From the NCBI GenBank assembly GCA_902777605.1, contig CACYUI010000011.1, positions 1 to 64,000 on the forward strand: a stretch of DNA of 64,000 nucleotides. The letters are read 5' to 3'. Origin of the DNA: an uncultured bacterium (lineage in GTDB: Bacteria > Cyanobacteriota > Vampirovibrionia > Gastranaerophilales > Gastranaerophilaceae). Positions 35,983 to 44,358 of this stretch are shown one piece after another. The notes beneath the pieces were generated by a model. That model was given only the letters and a program-made list of their open reading frames with translations, ran no database searches and was not told the origin of the DNA. Each line of letters starts with the position of its first letter. Positions within the stretch are counted from its first letter, which is position 1. The position numbers and the translations under genes were made by a program.

Positions 35983-37077
35983 TTAATCTTTTATTTCAGA
36001 AAGTTCCCAATTTACCCCTTCATTTACCCCTTTGTTTACCCCTTTATCATTTTTTATCGGAAGATTAAATGTGTAATCTGTTTGCGGAGCAAGAGTTTTA
36101 ACTTCATCATCTACATCTTCTATAACATTACCCTTTTTATCCAATACATTTATAACCACTTCTAAATCATTAATCGGCTTGTCGGTTTTATTTCTAAGAG
36201 TAATTGCTACATTCTTTGTTTTTACAGAATTGTTTTCGTAAAAGCTTTCTCTAATTTCAGTAATTGCAACTCTATTTAAGATTTCAGGATTTTTATTTAC
36301 AAAATTTTGTACCCTTGAATCATTAATAAGTCCAGTATTAGAATAAACGCTGCTCATTTCTTCTCTTACAATAGTTCTGTATGTTTGAGGTTTATTCATT
36401 TTGTTATAAACAAATGAGCCAATGCCCAATAGTAGCAAAATAGATAGCAAAGTTATCCATAATGCTTTCGGACTCTTATTTCCGTTTTCACTATTCACAA
36501 CTGTCCCACTATTTACCCCTACCCCTGCAAAGTCAGATTCTTCAAGGATGTAAGCATTAACTATTTCTCCGTAGTAAACTGTATGATAATCTTTGTTTGC
36601 CATAGGATTATCAGATGGAACGTCTTGAGGGTAGCAAGAGTCTTTAATCTCTTGCGGTATATTATCAATGTTTTGTTCTTGGCTGTATATTACTTTACAT
36701 TCTAATGTCAAGGGCAGTTCCTTAATAGCAGGGGATTTAACTTCTTTACCTTCTAATAAACTCAAGTTCATATCAGATAATTTATCAATCTCACGCCCAG
36801 AGCGAGAGCCAATATATCCGATTGCTTTGGCAACTTCAGGAGTTCTTTCAAGCGGAACAGAAACTGTAAACTCTTTTGTAGCTTCAATTTGTTCATGGGT
36901 AAATCTGCCGTGGCGGATATAAGTTGTAAAAAACATTTTCCCCCATTCAATACCAATCTGCCCCCAACCTATTGTCATTGAATTAGTTTTATCACCATTT
37001 TTTGTATTAACTAAAATCCCTTTTTTAAGTTCTTCTATTATTTTAGGTAAGTATTCAATAGCATTAATTTGTTTCAT
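35983..37077 (-). CDS. Flavin-reductase-like domain fused to a membrane helix and an extra domain
   Basis: A 364-residue fusion. Residues about 1-175 are a flavin reductase/FMN-binding split-barrel (NSMTIGWGQIGIEWGKMFFTTYIRHGRFTHEQIE, GYIGSRSGREIDK, YYGEIVNAYI). A membrane helix follows (ALWITLLSILLLLGIGSFVY, about 203-222), then a domain resembling FxLYD-type extracytoplasmic domains (VAITLRNKTDKPINDLEVVINVLDKKG). The C-terminus contains KGVNKGVNEGVN, encoded by three 12-bp units with GGGGTAAA. The start at 37077 behind GGGGA is preferred over 37113. Its role in the island is unknown. Confidence 0.82.
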   Translation of the reverse strand: MKQINAIEYLPKIIEELKKGILVNTKNGDKTNSMTIGWGQIGIEWGKMFFTTYIRHGRFTHEQIEATKEFTVSVPLERTPEVAKAIGYIGSRSGREIDKLSDMNLSLLEGKEVKSPAIKELPLTLECKVIYSQEQNIDNIPQEIKDSCYPQDVPSDNPMANKDYHTVYYGEIVNAYILEESDFAGVGVNSGTVVNSENGNKSPKALWITLLSILLLLGIGSFVYNKMNKPQTYRTIVREEMSSVYSNTGLINDSRVQNFVNKNPEILNRVAITEIRESFYENNSVKTKNVAITLRNKTDKPINDLEVVINVLDKKGNVIEDVDDEVKTLAPQTDYTFNLPIKNDKGVNKGVNEGVNWELSEIKD

Positions 37078-37130
37078 AATTTTATCCCCTGTTAATTTAC
37101 TCCTATATACCACTATGATAACATGAACCT

Positions 37131-37472
37131 ATGGATATTTTGGATAGGTTAGCAAGGTCAAATTTTAGGAGTAGGTTTAAACTACGTACTAAAGAAATTG
37201 AATATATAAAGGATAAAGGTATAGAGAAGATAGAATCTCATGCAAGAGATTTTATCAGAGATAGAATTGCTCCTGCGGAACCAGTTAATGATGGCAAGCA
37301 AACTCCAATGCGAGGACACCCTGTATTTATCGCTCAACACGCAACGGCTACATGTTGCAGAGGTTGTATAGAAAAATGGCACAAGTTCCCTAAAGGGAAA
37401 CAACTTTCTGAAGAACAACAGGAATATCTTGTGAATGTAATTATGGAGTGGATAAGCAAACAAATGATTTAA
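37131..37472 (+). CDS. DUF4186-family protein
   Basis: A 113-residue protein matching DUF4186: RSRFKLRTKEIEYI, GHPVFIAQHATATCCRGCIEKWHKFPKG, and a C-terminal amphipathic helix. The conserved H, CC and C suggest metal binding. Function unknown. Divergent from the flavin-reductase fusion. No strong ribosome site is visible. Confidence 0.88.
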   Translation: MDILDRLARSNFRSRFKLRTKEIEYIKDKGIEKIESHARDFIRDRIAPAEPVNDGKQTPMRGHPVFIAQHATATCCRGCIEKWHKFPKGKQLSEEQQEYLVNVIMEWISKQMI

Positions 37473-37661
37473 AGATTTTTATTACTTTATTACTTTTTAT
37501 TACTAAATTATTACTTCTTGAAAATAAGTAAATACAGATATTTTAGATATATTTATCTTAAAAAGTAATTTTATAATATTTAAATACTTAAAATATGTTT
37601 TTTTAAGTAAAAAAAAATAAATGATTAAATAGTAGGATTACAAAATTACCAAAAATATAAA

Positions 37662-37699
37662 ACCACCTCTGAAGTAGTAATAATGACAACAGAGGTGGT
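37662..37699. terminator. Hairpin after the DUF4186 gene
   Basis: Perfect 10-bp arms ACCACCTCTG / CAGAGGTGGT with an 18-base loop. No T-run follows, so termination is uncertain. The preceding 190 bp (37473-37661) are very AT-rich and show nothing else. Confidence 0.5.
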
Positions 37700-37723
37700 A
37701 ATATAGGTATAATTAAGGTTTAC

Positions 37724-37843
37724 ACTTAAAAAGGATTGTTAGGATCAATTTCCTTTTTAGGTGGTTCTTCCTCCGTTAAATCAGAATATTCACTTAATCT
37801 GATTATACTTCAGTTTTACCCTTACTGAACAAAGCGATTGACT
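37724..37843 (-). pseudogene. Degraded coding remnant with acidic tail
   Basis: On the minus strand two frames join across one frameshift: SIALFSKGKTEV, then IIRLSEYSDLTEEEPPKKEI and DPNNPF followed by a stop. No start codon is left. The acidic tail ending in PF recalls the tip of single-stranded DNA-binding proteins, but nothing else supports that. Confidence 0.3.
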
Positions 37844-37885
37844 TTTTATAACTGCGCGATACACTTGAGTCGCTAAAACTCAAGT
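37838..37885 (+). promoter_or_regulatory. Integrase promoter with ACTTGAGT dyad
   Basis: -35 TTGACT (37838-37843), 16-bp spacer, -10 TACACT (37860-37865). ACTTGAGT (37863-37870) and its inverse (37878-37885) are 7 bases apart and overlap the -10. Same layout as before the recombinase and the AAA gene. Confidence 0.65.
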
Positions 37886-37914
37886 ATATCAACAAAAAAG
37901 GCCAATGAAATTTT

Positions 37915-38864
37915 ATGTCTGTTTATTATGTAAAAAAATCTAAGAGGTGGTATTACTCTTTCATGTTAAATCATGAACGTTGTCATGGTGCCTGCAAGGG
38001 GTGCATAACCATATCGGACGCACTTGAATATGAGGCTGATGTAAAGCATGAGCTAAGTCTAATCCAACGGAACAAGCTTTCTATTGCGAATCAAATAACT
38101 GTAAGAGAAATGTGTAATATGCTTATGCAGTATTCAAAAGCTAATAACTCTAAACATCAATACGAACAGAACTGGCACAAGGTAAGAATTTATAAAAAGT
38201 TTTTCGGTTTATATACCACTATAAACAGGATTACGCCTGGTAAAATAGAGGAATTTAAGCAATCTTTATTAAACCAAGGTTTAAAAAATTCAACAGTAAA
38301 TAGGTACTATTCTTCTTTATCCAAAGCTTTTAACTTGGTTATCATAAACTATCAGTTAAATATGTTAAATCCATGCAAATGCGTACAGAAGTTAAAAGAA
38401 GATAATCAGATAATAAGATATCTTTCAGAAGATGAAGAGAAACGATTATTTACAGTACTCCCTGCCCATTTGAAACCTATTATCGTGTGTGCCCTTACTA
38501 CAGGTTTAAGGCTATCTAACATTCTTAATCTAAAGTGGGAAAGTATCAATTTCGACATAGGTTTTATTGAAATACTTCGTCAAGAAAATAAGGGACATAA
38601 GAGAATACAGATTCCGTTAAGTCAGAAATTCAGAGTAGAATTAGAGAAAATCGGAATTAAGGATTCGGGGTACATTTTTATTAATCCAAAAACAGAACTA
38701 CCATATAGAGGAATCAGAAAATCATTTAAGACAGCATTAAAGCAAGTGATTTGCAAACAGTAAAAGAATATTTGGCACACAGTGATTTGAAGACCACACA
38801 GAGATACCTTCACCCTGTTAATGAGAATATGTTAAAAGCCGTTAATATATTAGACAGTTTTTAA
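37915..38864 (+). pseudogene. Tyrosine integrase with internal deletion and frameshift
   Basis: The first frame (282 codons to 38763) has the N-terminal SAM-like domain and the catalytic arginine in ALTTGLRLSNILNLKW (R199), then the beta-strand lysine region. After FKTALK the frame breaks; the next frame reads ASDLQTVKEYLAHSDLKTTQ and RYLHP, carrying the H/W-box (AHS) and the nucleophile tyrosine, and ends at 38864. The HxxR box (normally HDLRHTFAS) that should lie between is missing, so about 25-30 residues were deleted. The enzyme cannot be active. It lies at the usual place beside the tRNA. Confidence 0.88.
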
Positions 38865-38878
38865 ATTATTTTCGAACT

Positions 38879-38902
38879 GTTACACACAGGTTACACAAAA
38901 AA
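38879..38902. repeat. Paired TTACACA repeats after the integrase
   Basis: TTACACA, 4 bases, TTACACA then A-run, 11 bp apart; same as 16797 and 39193. Confidence 0.65.
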
Positions 38903-38948
38903 TTTTATGAGCAAGTCTGAAAGCAAGATTACATGTACAATACTGCAT

Positions 38949-38967
38949 GGTAGCACAGTTGACTTTT
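38949..38967 (+). repeat. tRNA-Lys-like fragment
   Basis: GGTAGCACAGTTGACTTTT matches tRNA-Lys 39260-39278 at 17 of 19 bases (D arm to anticodon loop). It lies about 50 bp after a TTACACA pair, as the intact tRNA does, and may be an older attachment site. Confidence 0.5.
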
Positions 38968-39191
38968 GAGCAATCAACAAAATGCTGAAAATCTTGATTA
39001 ATCCGCTTTTGAGTATCAATTAAACAAGACAATATTGGATTATTTAGTTTCTAACAAGTACCACTCGCTGTTTAACATGCTTGTGTTCGTTTTAATGCCC
39101 CTAGGGAGACAATCTCCTTCGTCTTAATCGAGTTAAATCATGAAAAACATAGTTGCAATTTAAGAATGTTTTTAATAAAATCTCAATAGGC

Positions 39192-39213
39192 ATTACACAA
39201 ATATTACACAAAA
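39192..39213. repeat. Paired TTACACA repeats before tRNA-Lys
   Basis: TTACACA, 4 bases, TTACACA, A-run, 30 bp upstream of the intact tRNA. Third copy of the arrangement. Confidence 0.65.
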
Positions 39214-39242
39214 GTAAATTTTGTAATCCTGAAAAGCAATCA

Positions 39243-39318
39243 GGGTGCGTGGCGCAGTTGGTAGCGCAGTTGACTCTTAATCAATTGGTCGTGGGTTCGA
39301 GTCCCACCACACCCACCA
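39243..39318 (+). tRNA. tRNA-Lys (anticodon CTT), right attachment site
   Basis: A 73-nt cloverleaf with encoded CCA: D arm GCGC/GCGC, anticodon stem GTTGA/TCAAT with loop CTCTTAA (anticodon CTT), T arm GTGGG-TTCGAGT-CCCAC, discriminator A. The acceptor has one C-A mismatch (position 6). Its first 40 bases are repeated exactly at 16646. The tRNA's upstream region lies inside the island, so its promoter is island-borne. Confidence 0.95.
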
Positions 39319-39322
39319 TTTT

Positions 39323-39349
39323 AAAAGACTCCTTTGGGGGTCTTTTTTT
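39323..39349 (+). terminator. Terminator of tRNA-Lys
   Basis: AGACTCC / GGGGTCT stem with a short TTT loop, followed by TTTTTTT. Confidence 0.85.
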
Positions 39350-39730
39350 GTGGGACATCGAACCGCATTTGCGCACGCAAACGGGGTTACCTTTTTTCAA
39401 GACATTTGCTCGGAAGGGGTAAATGTCATTGCGAGGGCAAAACCCCGAAGCAATCCAGCTTTTGCCAATTATTAAAGGTCGGAAATTGGATTAGTTCAAA
39501 AGTCCGAAATGTCTGATTTCGGTAACAAAAATGTCCGCAAATTTGCACATTTTGTCATAATATTTGCACTCAAGAGTTATTGTCGGGTTGAAACCCGACC
39601 TATTAGCTACTCCAAAAGTGACATTCTTTGCACTTTTTTACTCATTTTTTGCACTATTCTTGCACACTTTTGCACAAAATTGAACCCTAAAGTTTTTGTC
39701 GGGTTAAAACCCGACCTATTCACTACAACT
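39350..39730. repeat. Repeat-rich non-coding region right of tRNA-Lys
   Basis: Holds a REP-like segment (GTCATTGCGAGGGC... GAAGCAATCC, 39425-39460), two hairpins GTCGGGTTGAAACCCGAC (39582-39599) and GTCGGGTTAAAACCCGAC (39698-39715), about seven TTGCAC words between 39540 and 39680, and a GCGCACGCAAACGGGGTT segment echoed at about 40460. Open frames across it lack ribosome sites and are not called. Confidence 0.7.
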
Positions 39731-40216
39731 TTATGATTTTTTTAATATTTTATCTTTAAAAAATAAAATAATAATTCCTATCAAAGCTATAAAAACATAT
39801 AAAAAAATAATTTCATATATGGAATTACTAGCACAACTTTTAATATGAAAACTTGCTGTTCTATGATTAATATAATTATTGAAATCTGTTGTGGTAAAAT
39901 AATTTACCTGACATTCAGAACTTAAACACCTTGGTTCAAATTCTTCTATAAAAGGAACGGTATTTTTATCATGATTTTTTATTATAAGATGACCATAGTA
40001 TCTACCACATCTAGAAAAGGGGTTATAATGAGTTTTTATACTTAATTCGCTTTTTGAATTTATATAGATAGGATATTCCCATTTCATCACAAAATAAGTT
40101 CGCACAACCTTGCAATTGAAATTATTATTACAATTTAATATTTCGCTTGTAGGATGAAAATATATAAATCCGAAAATAGAAATTAACACAAGAGTAAGGA
40201 TTATTATCTTTTTCAT
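39731..40216 (-). CDS. Small membrane-anchored protein, paralogue of 54023-54430
   Basis: 161 residues with an N-terminal membrane segment (about 4-20) and a C-terminal one (about 136-155). The part between contains SEILNCNNNFNCKVVRTYFV, matching KEILECYDDNCTIERSYVL in the gene at 54023; both then show H..S/P..RCGRYYGHLIIKN versus RGLYYYEIEN. Unknown family, seemingly lineage-specific. No clear ribosome site. Confidence 0.65.
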   Translation of the reverse strand: MKKIIILTLVLISIFGFIYFHPTSEILNCNNNFNCKVVRTYFVMKWEYPIYINSKSELSIKTHYNPFSRCGRYYGHLIIKNHDKNTVPFIEEFEPRCLSSECQVNYFTTTDFNNYINHRTASFHIKSCASNSIYEIIFLYVFIALIGIIILFFKDKILKKS

Positions 40217-40749
40217 ACTTATATTATATCATATTGTCTTGGCCTCGCAAGCAGGTATTAAGAAAGCTGGTAGGGTGCAATTTTTTGCACCAAAAATTAT
40301 AAAAATCTCTGTGTCTTGGATTTGCTCCACGCTCGAATAGCCTCGTTTACGAACCTGCGGTTCTTTCAAACTCAGTATTCTCGCTATCCGAATTTCGCTT
40401 CGCTCAATACGTCCGCAAATCCGCTGTTCTTTCTTCTCAAACCGACTTTTATTATACAATTTGCTTGCGCAAACGGGGTTCTTTCTCCATTGACTTATGC
40501 AAACATTACACGATAATAGTTATACTCTACGGAAAATGTGACATTTGTCTTGAGCTGTTCGCATTAAATGTGTCTCCGCAAAAAGACTTGATAGAACTGT
40601 TATTTTCAAGTCTTTTAAGCTTTGCACTCTGCTCACAGCTCGCTAGTCACCCTTTTTGTCTGCCAACAGAATCCTTCTCCACATTAACTACTTACATTTG
40701 TCAGCTTTTATTTAATTTGGTATATTAACTAGTAGAAAGGCTTTAATTT
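40217..40749. other. Non-coding stretch with hairpins
   Basis: Contains the hairpin GGTGCAA...TTGCACC (40274-40291), short dyads such as CGAATTTCGCTTCG, a GCGCAAACGGGGTT segment like the one at about 39375, and AAAGACTTG...CAAGTCTTT (about 40579-40612). No convincing gene; a ribosome site (GAAAGG) for cstA is at its end. Confidence 0.5.
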
Positions 40750-42189
40750 ATGATAACTTTTATTTTCGGAATTTTAATTTTATTTTTTGGTTATATTTTC
40801 TATTCAAAATTTATTGAGAAAACTTTTGATCCCCAAGATAAAGAAACACCTGCCCATAAATTAGGTGATGGAATAGATTATGTTCCAATGTCGAAAAACC
40901 GTAATGCATTAATTCATTTATTGAACATCGCAGGAATGGGACCAATCATAGGAGCAATTCAGGGAATTCTATTCGGACCAATTGCTTTTATTTTGATACC
41001 TTTGGGGTGTATACTGGCAGGCGGTGTTCACGACTATTTTGCAGGTATGTTGTCTATAAGAAACAATGGTGCACAGATTACAGGGCTTATTCATAAATAC
41101 CTTGGACAAAATGCATTCAAAGTTTTTATGGTAATTGTCTCAATTATGCTCCTTTTACTTGCGACAGTATTTGTGTATACAGCAGGCGATCTGTTTGTTG
41201 AAAGATTTTTTGGAGTTAAAGAATTTATTATAACAAACCCGATAGTACTCGGAGCATACATTGTTATACTTTCTTACTTTATAATCGCAACACTTTTTCC
41301 TATAGATAAAATCATAGGGAAATTCTACCCTATACTGGGTTTAATGCTAATTCTCGGCACAGGTATGGTTCTAGTCGGATTTATGATAAATGGTGTTAAT
41401 TTACAAAATTTTGATTTAAAAAATTACAATCTTCACCCTAATAACTTGCCTATAATACCTATGTTTTTTATGACAGTCAGCTGCGGTTTGCTGTCAGGAT
41501 TTCATTCTACTCAAGCAACAATTATTTCAAGAACCGTTGACAAAGAAAAAGACGGAAAAAGAATTTTTTACGGAATGATGTGTTTAGAATCATTAATTGC
41601 AATAATTTGGGCGGCAGCAGCAATGGATGTATACTCACTTAATCAAGTACCGCAAAATATAATCGGAACTGTTAATGTAGTGAATATTATCGCAAATAAA
41701 TTTGTTCCGCTAAATCTTGCTTTTTTGGTTACAATAGCAATAATTATTTTGCCGATAACATCAGGTGATACGGCGCTCAGGGGATTGCGTATAACTATAG
41801 CTGATGCGCTTAATTTAGAGCAAAAATCAATAAAAAACCGCCTAATTATTGTTATACCTATAGTGCTTACAGTATTGTCAATTCTTGTTTGGGCAAAAGT
41901 TAATGCCAACAGTTTTTCATTAATTTGGCGATATTTTACTTTCTTTAACCAATTGATTGCAATACCGACACTTTGCTGTGCCTCAATATTTTTGGCTGAA
42001 CAAGGTAAGCAAAAGTTCATTACACTTATTCCTGCGCTATTTTATGTATTTATAACTATGTCATTTATTTTTTCAGAAAAAATCGGTTTTAATCTCCCTC
42101 TACAACCCGCAATGATTATCGGCGCAATAATAACATTTGGTGTTTATCTTTATGTTGGAAAAATAATCAAAAACAATAAAACTATTTAA
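40750..42189 (+). CDS. Carbon starvation protein CstA family transporter
   Basis: A 479-residue polytopic membrane protein with the CstA N-terminal signature: YSKFIEKTFDPQDKETPAHKLGDGIDYVPMSKNRNALIHLLNIAG..., then GPIIGAIQGILFGP and GGVHDYFAGMLSIRNNG. CstA proteins import peptides or pyruvate. It is shorter than E. coli CstA (about 700 residues) but matches the short form common in Firmicutes and related lineages. A stand-alone gene before rnpB. Confidence 0.93.
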   Translation: MITFIFGILILFFGYIFYSKFIEKTFDPQDKETPAHKLGDGIDYVPMSKNRNALIHLLNIAGMGPIIGAIQGILFGPIAFILIPLGCILAGGVHDYFAGMLSIRNNGAQITGLIHKYLGQNAFKVFMVIVSIMLLLLATVFVYTAGDLFVERFFGVKEFIITNPIVLGAYIVILSYFIIATLFPIDKIIGKFYPILGLMLILGTGMVLVGFMINGVNLQNFDLKNYNLHPNNLPIIPMFFMTVSCGLLSGFHSTQATIISRTVDKEKDGKRIFYGMMCLESLIAIIWAAAAMDVYSLNQVPQNIIGTVNVVNIIANKFVPLNLAFLVTIAIIILPITSGDTALRGLRITIADALNLEQKSIKNRLIIVIPIVLTVLSILVWAKVNANSFSLIWRYFTFFNQLIAIPTLCCASIFLAEQGKQKFITLIPALFYVFITMSFIFSEKIGFNLPLQPAMIIGAIITFGVYLYVGKIIKNNKTI

Positions 42190-42210
42190 CTACATTTTTA
42201 TAAAAAGAAA

Positions 42211-42552
42211 AAGCAGTCCGTAAGCCGTGTTCTGTTTTAAATAATCATCTATCTGGTATTAGGATTACTCCTAATCTCTAGCGATTTTTCCAAGCTCGGC
42301 GGACACCTCAAGCGCTTGATTCAATCTTGCATCCGATTGGGGTTTACCTGAACCGATACCTCTCAGTATCGACGGTGAGCTCTTACCTCGCCATTGCACC
42401 TTCGCCTGTAATATAAAATCCATCGGCTGTATCTTTCTGTGGCACTTTCCACCGGCTCACGCCGTCCGGAGTTTCTCCGGCAATCTGTCCTTGGATGCAC
42501 GGACTTTCCTCACAGAATAATAATTTACCCCGCGCGATTATCCGACTGCTTT
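42211..42552 (-). ncRNA. rnpB: RNase P RNA
   Basis: The catalytic RNA of RNase P. On the minus strand the 5' end AGCAGTC pairs with the 3' GACTGCT (helix P1). Conserved blocks are present: GAGGAAAGTCCGTGC (CR I), GGCGAAGGTGC region, and ACAGAACACGGCTTAC near the 3' end (CR V). T-rich DNA follows as terminator (TTTTTCTTTTT). About 340 nt, bacterial type A. An inverted GGGGTAAA pair (42524 and 42556) flanks the 5' end. Confidence 0.95.
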
Positions 42553-42571
42553 TTCGGGGTAAATTGTAACA

Positions 42572-43591
42572 TTAACCAAGTATTTCTTCAAGTGGTAAGA
42601 CTGTTTTTAGTTTTAGCGCATAAATATTATCTTTATCCAAAAGAGCTAATTTTACAGCATCTTTTTCCGTTGTTACAATTATACCTTCTATATTTTCAAT
42701 ATCTTTTTTTACATATTGGTGATGATCGTCAAAAGTTATTTTATCTTTTATTTTATAATCATCTTCCAAAAATTTATAAAATTGTTCCGGCTGACCAATA
42801 GCTGAAAGTGCGGTAATTTCAGAGCCTTCCTTCAAGTGTTCTCCAGAAATAATATTATAAACATAATCCGGTTCAGTTTTACAAACAAAAGTTTTTACAC
42901 CTTGTTTTTTTGCGATAATTTTCGCCAGCTTTTCTGCTCGTGAATGTTCTGCATTTTTACTTACAATAATCAGATGACTTAACCGCTTAAATCCTTCCAT
43001 ACCTTCTCTCATCGGACCTGCCGGAAGAAGATTTTCGTTACCAAACATTTTTTCCGAATCTACCATAACTAAGTCTAAATCCCGATGCATTTTTCTGTGC
43101 TGAAAACCATCATCAAGTATAATTTTTGTACATCCCAAATTTTTAACCGCATATTCGGCAGCTCTATATCTGTTTGAACAAGTCAAAACTGCGCAGCCGT
43201 CCAAATTAACAGCAAGCCAATACGGTTCGTCACCAGCCCAATCAGCTTTATAGTACAAATTTACACCATCGGAAACAACATGTACATTCTTATTATTCAA
43301 TTTCCCGCCATAACCCCTTGAAATTATTGCAGGTTTTTCACCTTTTTCAATATAATATTTTGCAATTTCAGCTACAACAGGGGTTTTTCCAACACCTCCC
43401 GTCGTAAAATTTCCGACAGAAATTACAAAAGCATCAACTTTTTTAGGTTTTAAGAAAGCTCTGTCATACAAAAAATTTTTTAAGCCGCTTCCTATTCCAT
43501 AAAATAATGAACAAAATTTCAAAAAATTGAACAAAAAACCTTTTGCATTTTTATCATAATGAATCTTAGTGATTTGTGTTTTTATATTCAA
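42572..43591 (-). CDS. lpxK: Tetraacyldisaccharide 4'-kinase
   Basis: LpxK phosphorylates lipid A disaccharide at the inner membrane. The 339-residue protein has an N-terminal hydrophobic segment, the P-loop VGNFTTGGVGKTPVV (about 57-71), SRGYGG and DDGFQHRKMHRDLDLVMVD. Together with kdsB it shows that the cell makes LPS and so has an outer membrane. It overlaps kdsB by 4 bp. Confidence 0.95.
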   Translation of the reverse strand: MNIKTQITKIHYDKNAKGFLFNFLKFCSLFYGIGSGLKNFLYDRAFLKPKKVDAFVISVGNFTTGGVGKTPVVAEIAKYYIEKGEKPAIISRGYGGKLNNKNVHVVSDGVNLYYKADWAGDEPYWLAVNLDGCAVLTCSNRYRAAEYAVKNLGCTKIILDDGFQHRKMHRDLDLVMVDSEKMFGNENLLPAGPMREGMEGFKRLSHLIIVSKNAEHSRAEKLAKIIAKKQGVKTFVCKTEPDYVYNIISGEHLKEGSEITALSAIGQPEQFYKFLEDDYKIKDKITFDDHHQYVKKDIENIEGIIVTTEKDAVKLALLDKDNIYALKLKTVLPLEEILG

Positions 43592-44328
43592 ACCATAACT
43601 CCTTCTACAAGAGTTTTAAATTTTTTAAAATCTTCTAATGTATCAATTCCAACCGGAACATTCTCAACTACTGCAACCTTAATTTTCATTCCGTTTTGAA
43701 GCGCTCTTAGCTGTTCCAAACTTTCGGACATTTCATAAGTTGTTTGAGGAAGAGATGTCATCTTGAATAATGCCTCTCTTTTATAGCCATATATTCCTAA
43801 ATGGCCGTAAAACTTACTTTTGCCTTCGTTCCTTTCATAAGGAATTTTTGCTCTTGAAAAATACATTGCATAATTATTGACATCAAAAATGCATTTTACC
43901 AAGTTTGGATTATTAACTTCGTCTGCATCTTTGATTTCGCGGACAAGCGTAGAAATATCGGCACTATCGTCTTCGACAACACCTTTCCTTACAAGCTCTA
44001 TATTAGAATCCTCTATCAAAGGTTCATCACCTTGAAGGTTAATAATATAAGCTATTTCAGGATGTCTTTCCGCCACTTCTGCAATTCTGTCACTACCGCT
44101 TTTATGCTCCGTTGAGGTCATTTCTACCTCAGCACCAAATTCTTTGCAAGTATTAAAAATTCTATCATCATCGGTCGCGACAATAACTCGATCAATTCCT
44201 TTACACTTACGGGCCTTTTCCCAAACCCATTGAATTATAGGCTTGTTATTTGCTCTCAATAGAGGTTTACCCTCCAATCTTGAAGAACCATATCTGGCGG
44301 GTATTATAATTGCAGTTTGTTTTTCCAT
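43588..44328 (-). CDS. kdsB: 3-deoxy-manno-octulosonate cytidylyltransferase
   Basis: KdsB activates KDO as CMP-KDO for LPS inner core. Length 246 is typical. Motifs: IIPARYGSSRLEGKPLL (about 7-23), VIVATDDDRI, MTSTEHKSGSDRIAE and LQGDEPLI. Overlaps lpxK (ATG/TGA type, 4 bp), so both are coupled. Confidence 0.96.
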   Translation of the reverse strand: MEKQTAIIIPARYGSSRLEGKPLLRANNKPIIQWVWEKARKCKGIDRVIVATDDDRIFNTCKEFGAEVEMTSTEHKSGSDRIAEVAERHPEIAYIINLQGDEPLIEDSNIELVRKGVVEDDSADISTLVREIKDADEVNNPNLVKCIFDVNNYAMYFSRAKIPYERNEGKSKFYGHLGIYGYKREALFKMTSLPQTTYEMSESLEQLRALQNGMKIKVAVVENVPVGIDTLEDFKKFKTLVEGVMV

Positions 44329-44358
44329 ATTATTACTTTTCCCTTATATTCCTGACAC

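Noticed and set aside
38745-38864. Programmed frameshift in the integrase
   Set aside because: The HxxR box is missing from both frames, so shifting would not yield an active enzyme.
39153-39516. Open frames across tRNA-Lys and the REP-like segment
   Set aside because: They run through the tRNA and its terminator; chance frames in repeat DNA.
40465-40728. 87-codon frame before cstA
   Set aside because: Low-complexity, no ribosome site, crosses a hairpin; composition unlike real genes here.
42439-42801. Open frame on the plus strand over rnpB and lpxK
   Set aside because: Overlaps the RNase P RNA and the antisense of lpxK.
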